Below, piece after piece: positions 7,563 to 16,832 of a stretch of 64,000 bases of DNA. Made by a program: the position numbers and the translations under genes. The notes under the pieces were generated by a model that was not told where the DNA came from, did no database searches, and saw nothing but the letters and a program-made list of their open reading frames with translations. This stretch comes from JAPHSX01 sp041554195 (GTDB lineage: Bacteria; Pseudomonadota; Gammaproteobacteria; Thiohalomonadales; Thiohalomonadaceae): positions 62,001-126,000 of the forward strand of contig JBFFMJ010000001.1 in assembly GCA_041554195.1 (NCBI GenBank), read 5' to 3'. Every line of letters starts with the position of its first letter. Position 1 is the first letter of the stretch.

Positions 7563-10412
7563 TTAGAGCTTGTCGATCAACGCCTGAGCCTGCTGTTTCT
7601 GCTCATCGCTACCTGCAGAGACAACCTCCTCGAGCATGCTGCGGGCACCCTCTGCATCGCCCATTTCGGCGTAGGCCTGGGCCAAGTCAAGCTTAGTAGT
7701 CATCTCGTCTTCGCCTGAGTCAAGGTCACCGAGGTCACCCAAATCGTCCAGCGCCATGTCAAGATCGAGTGAATCATCCAATGCGGCGATGCTAGCACTA
7801 TCAGCCTCACTACTGCTATCCAGGTCACCCAGGTCGAAATCACCAATGTCCATATCCATGTCGAGACTCATATCCAATTCCGCTTCGTCCCCCTCAGTCG
7901 TGAATTCACCCAAATCAAACTCGATCTCGGCATCACCACTTTCTGCTACAGCCTCATCGCTATCACCCAAATCAAACTCGATCTCGGCATCACCACTTTC
8001 TGCTACAGCCTCATCGCTATCACCCAGATCGAAGTCGAACTCCATGCCACCGTCATCGGTTGACTCCTCAGCACCGCTACCAATATCGAGTGCCCCTAGA
8101 TCCATATCCAGATCGGTAGATTCTTCAGCTTCGGGCTCATCTAGACCAAAGTCCCCCATATCCAGGGCAGCGTCCGCCTCAGGCTCAGCGGTATCCAGGC
8201 CTAAGTCAATGTCGCCCTCGGCTTCATTATCAAGATCACTGAAGTCGAGACCAAGATCGAGATCCATGTCACCACCACCGCCATCACCTTCCATCTCGGC
8301 AGAGAGTTCATCCAGATCCAGACCAATGTCCATTACGTGATCAGAGGCGCTTTCTACCGCCGCTGCGGGAAACCCGGCACCAGCTCCCGCTCCCTCCTTA
8401 AACAACACATTATCGGGGCAAAGTTCATGACCCATTCCCAACACCTTACCCCACAGCTCATCATTACCCTGCAGAGAACCCACCGCTTTCTCAGCCAATG
8501 CCTCGAACTGCGCGCTGTCTTTACTGTTGTAATAAACTTCGAGCAACTTGGCCGCAATGTCGGCACGCTCTGGAGACTTTTCAAGCGCCTTCTTCAGTAC
8601 ATCTTCGGCCTGCTGGTTACGCCCGTAGGCCATAAAAACATCGGCTTCGGTAAGGGGGTCAACCTCACCCTCGTCGGTTTGTATGGTTCCCGGTCCCATA
8701 CCACTAATGGCAAGGTCACTTAGAAAAGAGGTCTCACTACCCTGCTCATCACTGGCCTTCATCATGGATGAGGAACCGGCGTTAAGAATGCTCTCCTGGA
8801 ACGCCCCTTTGCGACGACGTTTGATGATCAGTGCCAGTAGAATCAGGATGAAGATAGCTACGCCACCACCAATGCCCAGCATCATCTGATCCGCCATCAG
8901 ACTTTCTATCAAGCTCGGCTCCTCGACAGGCATTATCGGTGCACGCTTGGGCTTCGGCTTCTTAGCTACCGGCTTCTTCACTTCAGGCTTTGCCAGCTCA
9001 GGTTTCACCTCTGCTGGAACCGCTGTGTCAGCGGGTTTTGCCTCAGGCTTCATCGCCTCAACCGGCATAGTCTCCTCTGCAGGCTTCTCCTCAGGTTTAA
9101 CAATTAGACCCGGCTCCTCGCCAGGCTTGGTGACCACCTCAGATGCCGGCTTTTCAGAGGGCAGCGCGACACCCTGACCCTGCTTACGCAACTGCTGCTG
9201 CAGGGCGGCCAGATCAGCATCCTTAAGGCTGACGATCTTCTCCATATCCTGAAGCTGACCTTCCAGCGCCTCCAGGCGCTTCTTCAGGGCATCATTTTCC
9301 TTACGCTGGGCAGCGGAACTCTCCAGTGCCAGCATTAGCTTTTCACTCACCTCGCCGGTGGGCTTACCCTCGGCGGCACCACTGGGGGCGGCAGTATCAG
9401 CGGCCTTGCCCTCAGGAGCGACCAGCGTCAGCTTGGGCTCACTCTTGGTGGCAGCAGCCATGCCTGGTTTGGCCTCAACGGCGGTGGCCGCCGCGGAACG
9501 CTGCTTGGCACGCGCAGCCACACGCTCACGATAGTCCTGCCAGGAGCGGGTCTGACGTGCGACCTCACGGACGGCATCGGCACGATTCATGGCGGTTAAC
9601 AGAGAGGGGTCATCAATGCGTAATACGTAACCGCGCTTAAGCCGATTGATGTTGCCGTCAAAGAAGGCATAGGGGTTGGCCTTCAGCAGCGCAACCATCA
9701 TCTGCTGAATACTGATATCTTTACTGGGACGCAACTTCTCGGCAATACGCCACAGGGTATCTTTGGCCTTAACCGGGCCGTAGACGAGACTGCCTGCCGC
9801 TGCTGCGGGGGTTGGCATCGGAGAGGTGGTGGAAGACACCGGTGTCACCGCGGCTGGTGTCACCGCGGCGGGTGTAGAAGCGGGTGCGGCCTGCATAGCG
9901 GGAGTGGGGGCAGCAGGGGTCACCGCCGCCGCAGCGGGCACTGTGGCTGTAGGAGCAGCTGAGGTAGTTGGTGGTGCCGTGGAGGGTGCGGTTACGGCAG
10001 GGGTGGCTTCACTATAGCCACTGGGCGGATCAAGCAGCAGAGTATATTCGCGCAGTACGCGCCCAGACTTCCAGTCAACCTCTACCAGAAAATCGAGAAA
10101 GGGTTCGTTAATCGGCTCTTTGGAGGTCACCTTGATGGTATAATCTCCCGCCGCGTCCTGCACCATTTCAAATACCAGGTACATGAGTATGGCGGGGCGC
10201 TCCAGACCTACCTTATCGAAGGTCTCCTGCGATGCCAGAGAGATGCTGAGACTATCCGCCTCAGCCGAACTGACCGACAGCAACTCAATATCTGCATCCA
10301 GGCGTTCACTCAGTGCTGAGTGTAGATGAACATCACCCAGCCCAAGTGCAAACGCGCTCAATGGCGCGATTAACGATAGAGACAGCAGCGATTTTATCAA
10401 CTTCCGCACCAT
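7563..10412 (-). CDS. fimV: FimV-like pilus assembly/polarity protein
   Basis: An inner-membrane protein that organises type IV pilus and polar assemblies through peptidoglycan binding. It has 949 residues. It starts with a signal sequence (MVRKLIKSLLSLSLIAPLSAFALGLG) and the N-terminal FimV domain (about 23-130). Next come a Pro/Ala/Thr-rich linker, a LysM domain (VYGPVKAKDTLWRIAEKLRP onward, about 210-270) and a coiled coil (about 370-410). A transmembrane helix follows at about 512-534, then a long acidic Asp/Glu/Gly cytoplasmic region. The conserved C-terminal FimV domain (LDLAQAYAEMGDAEGARSML) closes the protein. The acidic part contains a perfect 57-bp tandem duplication. It lies between usg and truA, as in Pseudomonas. 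Confidence 0.95.
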   Translation of the reverse strand: MVRKLIKSLLSLSLIAPLSAFALGLGDVHLHSALSERLDADIELLSVSSAEADSLSISLASQETFDKVGLERPAILMYLVFEMVQDAAGDYTIKVTSKEPINEPFLDFLVEVDWKSGRVLREYTLLLDPPSGYSEATPAVTAPSTAPPTTSAAPTATVPAAAAVTPAAPTPAMQAAPASTPAAVTPAAVTPVSSTTSPMPTPAAAAGSLVYGPVKAKDTLWRIAEKLRPSKDISIQQMMVALLKANPYAFFDGNINRLKRGYVLRIDDPSLLTAMNRADAVREVARQTRSWQDYRERVAARAKQRSAAATAVEAKPGMAAATKSEPKLTLVAPEGKAADTAAPSGAAEGKPTGEVSEKLMLALESSAAQRKENDALKKRLEALEGQLQDMEKIVSLKDADLAALQQQLRKQGQGVALPSEKPASEVVTKPGEEPGLIVKPEEKPAEETMPVEAMKPEAKPADTAVPAEVKPELAKPEVKKPVAKKPKPKRAPIMPVEEPSLIESLMADQMMLGIGGGVAIFILILLALIIKRRRKGAFQESILNAGSSSMMKASDEQGSETSFLSDLAISGMGPGTIQTDEGEVDPLTEADVFMAYGRNQQAEDVLKKALEKSPERADIAAKLLEVYYNSKDSAQFEALAEKAVGSLQGNDELWGKVLGMGHELCPDNVLFKEGAGAGAGFPAAAVESASDHVMDIGLDLDELSAEMEGDGGGGDMDLDLGLDFSDLDNEAEGDIDLGLDTAEPEADAALDMGDFGLDEPEAEESTDLDMDLGALDIGSGAEESTDDGGMEFDFDLGDSDEAVAESGDAEIEFDLGDSDEAVAESGDAEIEFDLGEFTTEGDEAELDMSLDMDMDIGDFDLGDLDSSSEADSASIAALDDSLDLDMALDDLGDLGDLDSGEDEMTTKLDLAQAYAEMGDAEGARSMLEEVVSAGSDEQKQQAQALIDKL
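7907..8020 (-). repeat. Perfect 57-bp tandem duplication inside fimV
   Basis: Bases 7907-7963 and 7964-8020 are identical 57-base units; the first bases of a third copy start at 8021 and then diverge. The unit encodes 19 residues (around DLGDSDEAVAESGDAEIEF). It keeps the reading frame and lengthens the acidic cytoplasmic region by one module. Confidence 0.95.
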
Positions 10413-10532
10413 CTTAACTCCCTTCTCTGTCAGATCTGATTATTATGATCATAAAGCACAAATATCTATTTTGTTCGTGTACTTGAGATGCAAACTTACC
10501 AATGAACTTTAGTTATTGCAACTAACTCTAAC

Positions 10533-11537
10533 TCACGTAACGTTTTTTTCCAATATTTCCGCGAGCAAAATCACGTTTTTCGCAACCCCAAAACGGACAT
10601 TATCTGCCACGATCCAGAGCTTCAGACCCATCGGATCGTCACTTTCCTGGCGCAGACGGCCAACAAAGACCCCCTCACTATTGGCGGCGGGGGCTACTGA
10701 ACTGGGTGCTACGGCCAATTCGATACCCGGTGTTTTCGCTAGAATACGCTCCGCCTCGGCCACATCGATCTCAGCGCCCAGTTGCAGATGAACGGTCATT
10801 GAATGGCCAAAAAAGACCGGTAACCAGACCGCCGAGAGGTGGAGCGGCAGTGACGCATCACCCAGCAGGGTGCGACACTCCGCCACTATCCCCTGCTCCA
10901 CCACGGTGGCACCACTGCTGTCGATGGCCCCTACCTGCGGTACCGCATTGAACAGCACCTGCTGCGGGAACAGCTCGCTCTTCACCTCGCGCATATTGAA
11001 CAGGCTGACCGCCTGGGCTGAGAGTTCATCCACCCCGCCCTTGCCCATCTCGGAGACCGCCAGCATCGCCGTCACATCGACACGCTGAATACCTACCGCC
11101 TCATGCAGCGGCTTGAGCACCGCCACCAGCTGCGCCGTGGCGGCACTGGGGAGGCTGACCAGACCATCACTCCCTGCCGACTCCAGGGCCTGCGGATTGA
11201 TGTTGGGCAGCACCAGCGGCACTGTCTTGTCGTCGCAAAAATATCCGCTGGCATCGATCACATAACTGCCGTCAGCGGCCGCCTTGCGTGCAAACTTGGC
11301 ACTCACCTCCGGCGTGGCGGCAAAGATCGTCACATCGGCCTGCGAGAAATCGAAGAGACTTACCGGCTGAACAATATACTCCTTACCCCGGTGACGTACC
11401 CGCTCCCCCGCCTCCTCGTCCCTGTCTAGCAGGAACAGTTCAGTAGGCTTGAGCGGGCTCTTGTCCAGCACGGCGAGAATACTTTCACCGGCCATCGTCG
11501 TCGCCCCAACCAGGGCGAGGGTAATACCTTCGGACAT
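10533..11537 (-). CDS. usg: USG-1-like aspartate-semialdehyde dehydrogenase paralogue
   Basis: A 334-residue homologue of aspartate-semialdehyde dehydrogenase, of the USG-1 type found between asd and fimV. The N-terminal NAD(P)-binding segment ALVGATTMAGESIL and the dimerisation domain are present. The segment that holds the catalytic cysteine in true Asd reads LPSAATAQLV here, with no Cys, so dehydrogenase activity is unlikely. Its function is unknown. It starts 6 bases after asd and is probably cotranscribed with it. Confidence 0.9.
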   Translation of the reverse strand: MSEGITLALVGATTMAGESILAVLDKSPLKPTELFLLDRDEEAGERVRHRGKEYIVQPVSLFDFSQADVTIFAATPEVSAKFARKAAADGSYVIDASGYFCDDKTVPLVLPNINPQALESAGSDGLVSLPSAATAQLVAVLKPLHEAVGIQRVDVTAMLAVSEMGKGGVDELSAQAVSLFNMREVKSELFPQQVLFNAVPQVGAIDSSGATVVEQGIVAECRTLLGDASLPLHLSAVWLPVFFGHSMTVHLQLGAEIDVAEAERILAKTPGIELAVAPSSVAPAANSEGVFVGRLRQESDDPMGLKLWIVADNVRFGVAKNVILLAEILEKNVT

Positions 11538-11543
11538 AATGAT

Positions 11544-12656
11544 TTACGACTCCAACAGAATGCGCAGCATGCGACGCAGTGGCTCAGCCGCGCCCCACAG
11601 CAGCTGATCGCCGACGGTGAAGGCGGATAAGTAATCGTTACCCATGGTCAGCTTGCGCATACGGCCAACAGGCACCGTAAGGGTGCCGGTAACAGCGGCC
11701 GGGGTCAGCTCGTCCATGGTTACCTGACGGTCGTTAGGTACCACCTTCACCCAGTCGTTGTGGCTGGCGATGATGTCGTGGATCTCATCAAGCGGTGCAT
11801 CCCTGGTCATCTTGATGGTCAGCGCCTGGCTGTGGCAGCGCATCGCACCGATGCGTACACAAAGGCCATCGATAGGGAGCTGGTTGTCGGAGCGACCGAG
11901 GATCTTGTTGGTCTCCACCTGCGCCTTCCACTCCTCCTTAGACTGACCGGAATCGAGCTGCACATCGAGCCAGGGGATGAGGGAGCCGGCCAGCGGCACA
12001 CCCCACTTGTCCTTCGGATAATCGTCAGAGCGCAGGAAGTCGGAGAGCTTACGGTCGATATCGAGGATGGCGCTGGCCGGATCTTCGTTAAGGTCTTTTA
12101 CCTCGTTGTTGATCGCGCCCATCTGCTTGATCAGCTCGCGCATGTTCTGCGCCCCGGCACCGGAGGCGGCCTGGTAGGTCATTGGAGAGATCCACTCCAC
12201 CAGCCCCTTTTCAAACAGGCCACCGATCGCCATCAGCATCAGCGAGACGGTGCAGTTGCCGCCGACATAGGTCTTGATGCCGTTGGCCAGGCCATCCTGG
12301 ATCACGCTCCTGTTGACCGGGTCGAGGACGATAATGGAGTCATCCTTCATGCGCAGGCTGGAGGCCGCATCGATCCAGTAGCCGTCCCAGCCCGCCTTGC
12401 GCAGTTCAGGATAGATCTCGTTGGTGTAGTCGCCGCCCTGGCAGGTGACGATCACATCCATCGCCTTGAGCTCATCGATCGACTTGGCATCCTTCAGCGG
12501 GGGCACATCCTTGCCCACATCGGGACCGGCCTGACCGGCCTGCGAGGTGGTAAAGAATACCGGTTCGATATCGGCAAAATCGTTCTCGTCACGCATGCGC
12601 TGCATCAGCACCGAACCGACCATACCGCGCCAACCAACCAGACCTACTTTTTTCAT
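11544..12656 (-). CDS. asd: Aspartate-semialdehyde dehydrogenase Asd
   Basis: Reduces aspartyl phosphate to aspartate semialdehyde, the branch point to lysine/DAP, threonine and methionine. It has 370 residues, of the enterobacterial/pseudomonad type. The NADP-binding GLVGWRGMVGSVLMQRM is at the N-terminus, the catalytic Cys is in YVGGNCTVSLMLMA (about residue 135), and the substrate-binding RIGAMRCHSQALT is intact. It follows leuB by 30 bases and precedes its paralogue usg. Confidence 0.97.
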   Translation of the reverse strand: MKKVGLVGWRGMVGSVLMQRMRDENDFADIEPVFFTTSQAGQAGPDVGKDVPPLKDAKSIDELKAMDVIVTCQGGDYTNEIYPELRKAGWDGYWIDAASSLRMKDDSIIVLDPVNRSVIQDGLANGIKTYVGGNCTVSLMLMAIGGLFEKGLVEWISPMTYQAASGAGAQNMRELIKQMGAINNEVKDLNEDPASAILDIDRKLSDFLRSDDYPKDKWGVPLAGSLIPWLDVQLDSGQSKEEWKAQVETNKILGRSDNQLPIDGLCVRIGAMRCHSQALTIKMTRDAPLDEIHDIIASHNDWVKVVPNDRQVTMDELTPAAVTGTLTVPVGRMRKLTMGNDYLSAFTVGDQLLWGAAEPLRRMLRILLES

Positions 12657-12686
12657 TGTCCTGACCTCAATCCTGTTCGTTAAGAC

Positions 12687-13760
12687 TTACGCATTCATCG
12701 CGGCAACAACCGCATCACCCATACCCGAGCAGCTCACCTCGGTGCAACCGTCGGTCATAATGTCGACGGTGCGAATGCCCTTGGCCAGTACCGCCTTCAC
12801 CGCATCCTCAATGCGTTTGGCCGTAGCCTCATCGCCAAAGGTGTAGCGCATCATCATCGCCACCGAGAGGATGGTGGCGAGCGGGTTGGCCTTGTCCTGA
12901 CCGGCGATATCGGGAGCAGAGCCGTGAATCGGCTCGTACATCCCCTTGTTGTTCTCATCCAGCGAGGCCGAAGGCAACATACCGATGGAGCCGGAAAGCA
13001 TCGAGGCCTGATCGGAGAGAATATCACCGAAGATATTGCCGGTAACGATGACATCGAACTGCTTCGGCCACTTCACCAGCTGCATCGCCGCATTGTCGAC
13101 GTACATGTGGCTGACCTCCACCTCCGGATACTCCTTCGCCACCTCCAGCACCACCTCGCGCCACAGCTCGGAGCACTCCAGCACGTTGGCCTTCTCCACC
13201 GAGCAGAGACGCTTATCGCGCTTCATCGCAATATCGAAGGCGACGTGGGCCACACGGCGCACCTCGGATTCGGAGTAAAGCATGGTGTTGAAACCGACAC
13301 GCTCGCCGTTACGCACCTCGATACCGCGCGGCTCGCCAAAATAGACGTCGCCGGTCAGCTCGCGCACGATCATGATATCGAGACCGGAGACCACCTCAGG
13401 CTTGAGGGATGAGGAGTCTGCCAGCTCTTCATAGAGCAGCGCCGGGCGCAGGTTGGCGAAGAGATTCATCTCCTTGCGGATACGCAGCAGGCCGCGCTCG
13501 GGACGCAGCGGGCGGTCCAGCTTGTCGTACTCAGGACCACCGACGGCCCCCAGCAGTACCGCATCGGAGTCCTTCGCCAGCGCCAGGGTCTCGGCCGGCA
13601 GCGGGTCGCCCGCGGCATCGTACCCGGCACCACCGATGGCACCCTCTGCCATCTCAATGGCCATGCCGTCGGCCTTCAGTACCTCAAGCACCTTTACCGC
13701 CTGGGCCACGATCTCGGGGCCAATGCCGTCACCCGGCAGAACTGCAATCTTTTTAGTCAT
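12687..13760 (-). CDS. leuB: 3-isopropylmalate dehydrogenase LeuB
   Basis: The NAD-dependent oxidative decarboxylation of 3-isopropylmalate in leucine synthesis. It has 357 residues. The N-terminus is KKIAVLPGDGIGPEIVAQAV. The substrate-binding arginines lie in LRPERGLLRIRKEMNLFANLRPA, and the metal-binding region contains DNAAMQLVKWPKQFDVIVTG. The NAD site EPIHGSAPDIAGQDKANP is intact. It forms the third gene of leuC-leuD-leuB; leuA is not in the window. Confidence 0.97.
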   Translation of the reverse strand: MTKKIAVLPGDGIGPEIVAQAVKVLEVLKADGMAIEMAEGAIGGAGYDAAGDPLPAETLALAKDSDAVLLGAVGGPEYDKLDRPLRPERGLLRIRKEMNLFANLRPALLYEELADSSSLKPEVVSGLDIMIVRELTGDVYFGEPRGIEVRNGERVGFNTMLYSESEVRRVAHVAFDIAMKRDKRLCSVEKANVLECSELWREVVLEVAKEYPEVEVSHMYVDNAAMQLVKWPKQFDVIVTGNIFGDILSDQASMLSGSIGMLPSASLDENNKGMYEPIHGSAPDIAGQDKANPLATILSVAMMMRYTFGDEATAKRIEDAVKAVLAKGIRTVDIMTDGCTEVSCSGMGDAVVAAMNA

Positions 13761-13788
13761 GATTATCTTCCATCTCTCAAATTCGTGA

Positions 13789-14427
13789 TTAAGCGAAAAG
13801 CCACGGGGCTTCTTTCTTGCGCTTCTCTTCGTAGGCCTTGATGTCGTTCACGTGCTGCAGGGTCAGGCCGATATCATCAAGGCCGTTAAGCAGGCAGTGT
13901 TTGCGGAACGGGTCCACCTCAAATGCCATCACCTCACCACCCGGGGTGGTAATGGTCTGCGCCTCCAGGTCGACAGCCAGCTGGTAACCCCCGCTCGCCT
14001 CTACCTCTTTGAACAGCTGATCCACCTTCGCCCCATCGAGCACTATGGGCAGGATGCCGTTCTTGAAACAGTTATTAAAAAAGATATCGGCAAAGCTGGG
14101 GGCAATGATCACCCGAAAACCGTAATCTTCCAAGGCCCAGGGCGCATGTTCGCGTGAGGAGCCACAACCGAAGTTCTCGCGCGCCAGCAGAATATTCGCC
14201 CCCTGGTAACGCGCCTGATTCAATACGAAGTCGGGATTGAGCGGACGCTGGGAGTTGTCCATTCCCGGCTCGCCGTGGTCCAGGTAGCGCCACTCGTCAA
14301 AGGCGTTGGGGCCGAAGCCGCTGCGCTTGATCGATTTGAGGAACTGCTTGGGGATGATGGCGTCGGTATCAACATTGGAGCGATCCAGCGGCGCGACCAA
14401 AGCATTCATGGGTACAAACTTTTCCAT
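13789..14427 (-). CDS. leuD: 3-isopropylmalate dehydratase small subunit LeuD
   Basis: The small (swivel) subunit of isopropylmalate isomerase, partner of LeuC. The open frame runs up to 14634, but the start at 14427 (MEKFVPMNALVAPLDRSNVD) matches the family, has a GGAG about 10 bases upstream, and shares one base with the leuC stop (TAATG). That gives 212 residues. Key segments are NVDTDAIIPKQFL and LLARENFGCGSSREHAPWAL. Overlapping stop/start codons suggest coupled translation with LeuC. Confidence 0.96.
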   Translation of the reverse strand: MEKFVPMNALVAPLDRSNVDTDAIIPKQFLKSIKRSGFGPNAFDEWRYLDHGEPGMDNSQRPLNPDFVLNQARYQGANILLARENFGCGSSREHAPWALEDYGFRVIIAPSFADIFFNNCFKNGILPIVLDGAKVDQLFKEVEASGGYQLAVDLEAQTITTPGGEVMAFEVDPFRKHCLLNGLDDIGLTLQHVNDIKAYEEKRKKEAPWLFA

Positions 14428-15866
14428 TACTTCAACTCCTCCATCTTGCGCACGTCGTAGAAGTGGCCGGTAAAGGCGGCTATCGCCGCCATCGCCGGGC
14501 TCACCAGGTGGGTACGACCGCCGTTGCCCTGGCGCCCCTCGAAATTGCGGTTCGAGGTGGAGGCACAGCGCTCGCCCGGCTCCAGGCGATCCGCATTCAT
14601 CGCCAGACACATAGAGCAGCCCGGCTCGCGCCACTCAAAGCCCGCCTCGATAAAGATCTTGTTGAGACCTTCGGCTTCCGCCTGCTGCTTCACCAGACCG
14701 GAACCGGGCACCACCAGCGCCAGCTTCACCGTCGGGGCAACCTTGCAGCCTTTATTCAGCGCCTTCTGCGCCACCTCGGCCGCGGCACGCATATCCTCGA
14801 TACGAGAGTTGGTACAGGAGCCGATAAAGACCTTGTCGATGGGGATATCGCCAATCGCCATGCCACCATCGAGATCCATATATTGCAGGGCGCGACGCAT
14901 CCCCTCGGCCTTCACCGGGTCGGACTCTTCATCCGGATTGGGTACCGTACAGTCGATGCCGGTCACCATCTCCGGCGAGGTGCCCCAGGTCACCTGCGGT
15001 GTGATGCAGGCGGCATCGAGCACCACCTCTTTATCAAATACCGCATCGTCGTCGGACTTGAGGTCGGCCCAGGCGGCGACCGCCTGCTCCCACTGCTCAC
15101 CGGTCGGGGCAAAGGGCCTGCCCTTGAAGTAGTCGATGGTCTTCTCATCGACTGCCACCATACCGGCGCGGGCACCCGCCTCGATTGCCATGTTGCAGAC
15201 GGTCATGCGGCCTTCAACACTCAAATCCATGATCGCCTCGCCGGCAAACTCTAGCGCGTGGCCGTTACCGCCGGCAGTACCGATCTGGCCGATGATCGCC
15301 AGCACAATATCCTTGGCAGTGACGCCGGGGCCAACGTGGCCCTGCACCGTCACCCGCATATTCTTCATCTTCTTCTGCACCAGACACTGGGTGGCCATCA
15401 CGTGCTCCACCTCGGAGGTGCCGATGCCGTGGGCCAGTGCGCCGAAGGCACCGTGGGTGGAGGTGTGGGAGTCACCGCAAACCACCGTCATGCCGGGCAG
15501 GGTCGCCCCCTCCTCCGGCCCGACCACGTGGACGATACCCTGGCGCGGATCGTTCATCGGGAAGTAGGTAAAGCCGAACTCCTTGACGTTGGCTTCCAGC
15601 GTCGCCACCTGGGTGCGGGCGATGGGGTCTTCAATGCCCTCAATACCGCCGCTCTGGCCGGTGGTCGGAACGTTGTGATCCGGCGTGGCGACCACGGCAT
15701 CCTGACGCCACGGCTTGCGCCCGGCGATGCGCAGCCCTTCAAAGGCCTGCGGCGAGGTCACCTCATGCACCAGGTGGCGGTCTATATATAAGAGTGCAGT
15801 GCCATCCTCTTCGGTGCGCACCACATGGGCGTCCCACAATTTGTCATATAAGGTCTTGTCAGCCAT
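14427..15866 (-). CDS. leuC: 3-isopropylmalate dehydratase large subunit LeuC
   Basis: The aconitase-fold large subunit carrying the [4Fe-4S] cluster of isopropylmalate isomerase. It has 479 residues, slightly longer than the usual 466-475. Cluster cysteines are in FIGSCTNSRIED and CSMCLAMNAD, and the HGAFGALAHGIGTSEVEHV substrate segment is intact. It is the first gene of the leuCDB-asd-usg series; a promoter-like sequence lies 35-65 bases upstream. A LysR regulator is divergently transcribed, as in Pseudomonas. Confidence 0.97.
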   Translation of the reverse strand: MADKTLYDKLWDAHVVRTEEDGTALLYIDRHLVHEVTSPQAFEGLRIAGRKPWRQDAVVATPDHNVPTTGQSGGIEGIEDPIARTQVATLEANVKEFGFTYFPMNDPRQGIVHVVGPEEGATLPGMTVVCGDSHTSTHGAFGALAHGIGTSEVEHVMATQCLVQKKMKNMRVTVQGHVGPGVTAKDIVLAIIGQIGTAGGNGHALEFAGEAIMDLSVEGRMTVCNMAIEAGARAGMVAVDEKTIDYFKGRPFAPTGEQWEQAVAAWADLKSDDDAVFDKEVVLDAACITPQVTWGTSPEMVTGIDCTVPNPDEESDPVKAEGMRRALQYMDLDGGMAIGDIPIDKVFIGSCTNSRIEDMRAAAEVAQKALNKGCKVAPTVKLALVVPGSGLVKQQAEAEGLNKIFIEAGFEWREPGCSMCLAMNADRLEPGERCASTSNRNFEGRQGNGGRTHLVSPAMAAIAAFTGHFYDVRKMEELK

Positions 15867-15902
15867 CTAACCACTCCAAGTCTTGGCTTTTCTGAGGCTT
15901 GA

Positions 15903-15932
15903 AGTGTAGTCCAGCAAACCCGCATTACACAA
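15903..15932 (-). promoter_or_regulatory. Predicted sigma-70 promoter of leuC
   Basis: On the minus strand, TTGTGT (15932-15927) and TACACT (15908-15903) are separated by 18 bases, placing a transcription start near 15896, 30 bases before the leuC ATG. It is in the short divergent region shared with the LysR gene. Confidence 0.5.
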
Positions 15933-15954
15933 ATTCATCTTTTTCATCTATTCT

Positions 15955-15969
15955 ATTCCATTATGGAAT
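15955..15969. promoter_or_regulatory. Palindrome over the LysR start codon, candidate operator
   Basis: ATTCCAT-T-ATGGAAT, two perfect 7-base arms with a one-base centre, spans the ATG of the LysR gene at 15963. CTATT and AATAG flank it as an imperfect outer pair. It could be an autoregulatory site for the LysR protein and for divergent leuC. This is inferred from position and symmetry only. Confidence 0.45.
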
Positions 15970-16832
15970 TCAATAGTCTAAAGGCCTTTATCGCCGTTGC
16001 CGAGAGCAGATCCTTTACCGAGGCCTCCGAGCGGCTGTTCCTCACCCAGCCCGCGGTAAGCAAGCGTATCGCGGCACTGGAGGAGGAGCTGGGGGCCGCG
16101 CTGTTCGACCGCATCGGTCGCACCGTCACCCTCACCGAGGCGGGTGAGACCCTGCTGCCGCGCGCCCGACGCATCCTAGATGAAGTTAAAGAGAGCCGCC
16201 AGGCAATCAGCAATCTCAGCGGCAAAGTAACGGGCGAACTCAGCTTCGGCACCAGCCACCACATCGGCCTGCACCGCCTGCCGCCAATACTGCGCGCCTT
16301 CAACCAGGCCCACCCCCAGGTAGAACTCGACATCCACTTCTATGACTCGGAGGATGCCTGCCGCGAGGTGAGCCACGGCAACCTGGCGCTAGCCCTGATC
16401 ACCCTGCCAACCGAACTGGAGGGGCCGCTGGAGCAACTGGTGGTGTGGGACGATCCGCTGGCGGTGATCGTCGCCCATGACCACCCGCTGGCCGGTGACC
16501 GCACCACCCTAGCCGAGCTGATCGAACTTCCGGCCATCTTCCCGGCGAAGAACACCTACACCCGCCAGCTCATCGACGAAGCACTGGAGCAATATGAGGT
16601 AAGCGCCAATGTGCGCCTCGCCACCAATTACCTGGAGACGATCAAGATGATGGTCTCGGTGGGCCTCGGCTGGAGTATCCTGCCGTGCAGCATGGTCGAC
16701 GAGGATGTCAGCGTGGTCGATATCGAAGGGCTCAGCCTGAGCCGCCAGCTCGGGGTGGTCACCCACAAACAGCGCAGCCTCACCAATGCCGCCCAGGCCT
16801 TTATCGCCCTGCTGCAGGAGGCCTCCGCATGA
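15963..16832 (+). CDS. LysR-family transcriptional regulator divergent from leuC
   Basis: A 289-residue LysR regulator. The N-terminal winged helix-turn-helix is typical (MEFNSLKAFIAVAESRSFTE, then RLFLTQPAVSKRIAALEEEL, about residues 22-41). An effector-binding domain follows from about residue 90 (GTSHHIGLHRLPPILRAFNQ). It is divergent from leuC with 96 bases between the starts, the arrangement seen in Pseudomonas next to leuC. It may act on the leu genes or itself, but the effector is unknown. Its stop overlaps the next gene by 4 bases. Confidence 0.93.
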   Translation: MEFNSLKAFIAVAESRSFTEASERLFLTQPAVSKRIAALEEELGAALFDRIGRTVTLTEAGETLLPRARRILDEVKESRQAISNLSGKVTGELSFGTSHHIGLHRLPPILRAFNQAHPQVELDIHFYDSEDACREVSHGNLALALITLPTELEGPLEQLVVWDDPLAVIVAHDHPLAGDRTTLAELIELPAIFPAKNTYTRQLIDEALEQYEVSANVRLATNYLETIKMMVSVGLGWSILPCSMVDEDVSVVDIEGLSLSRQLGVVTHKQRSLTNAAQAFIALLQEASA

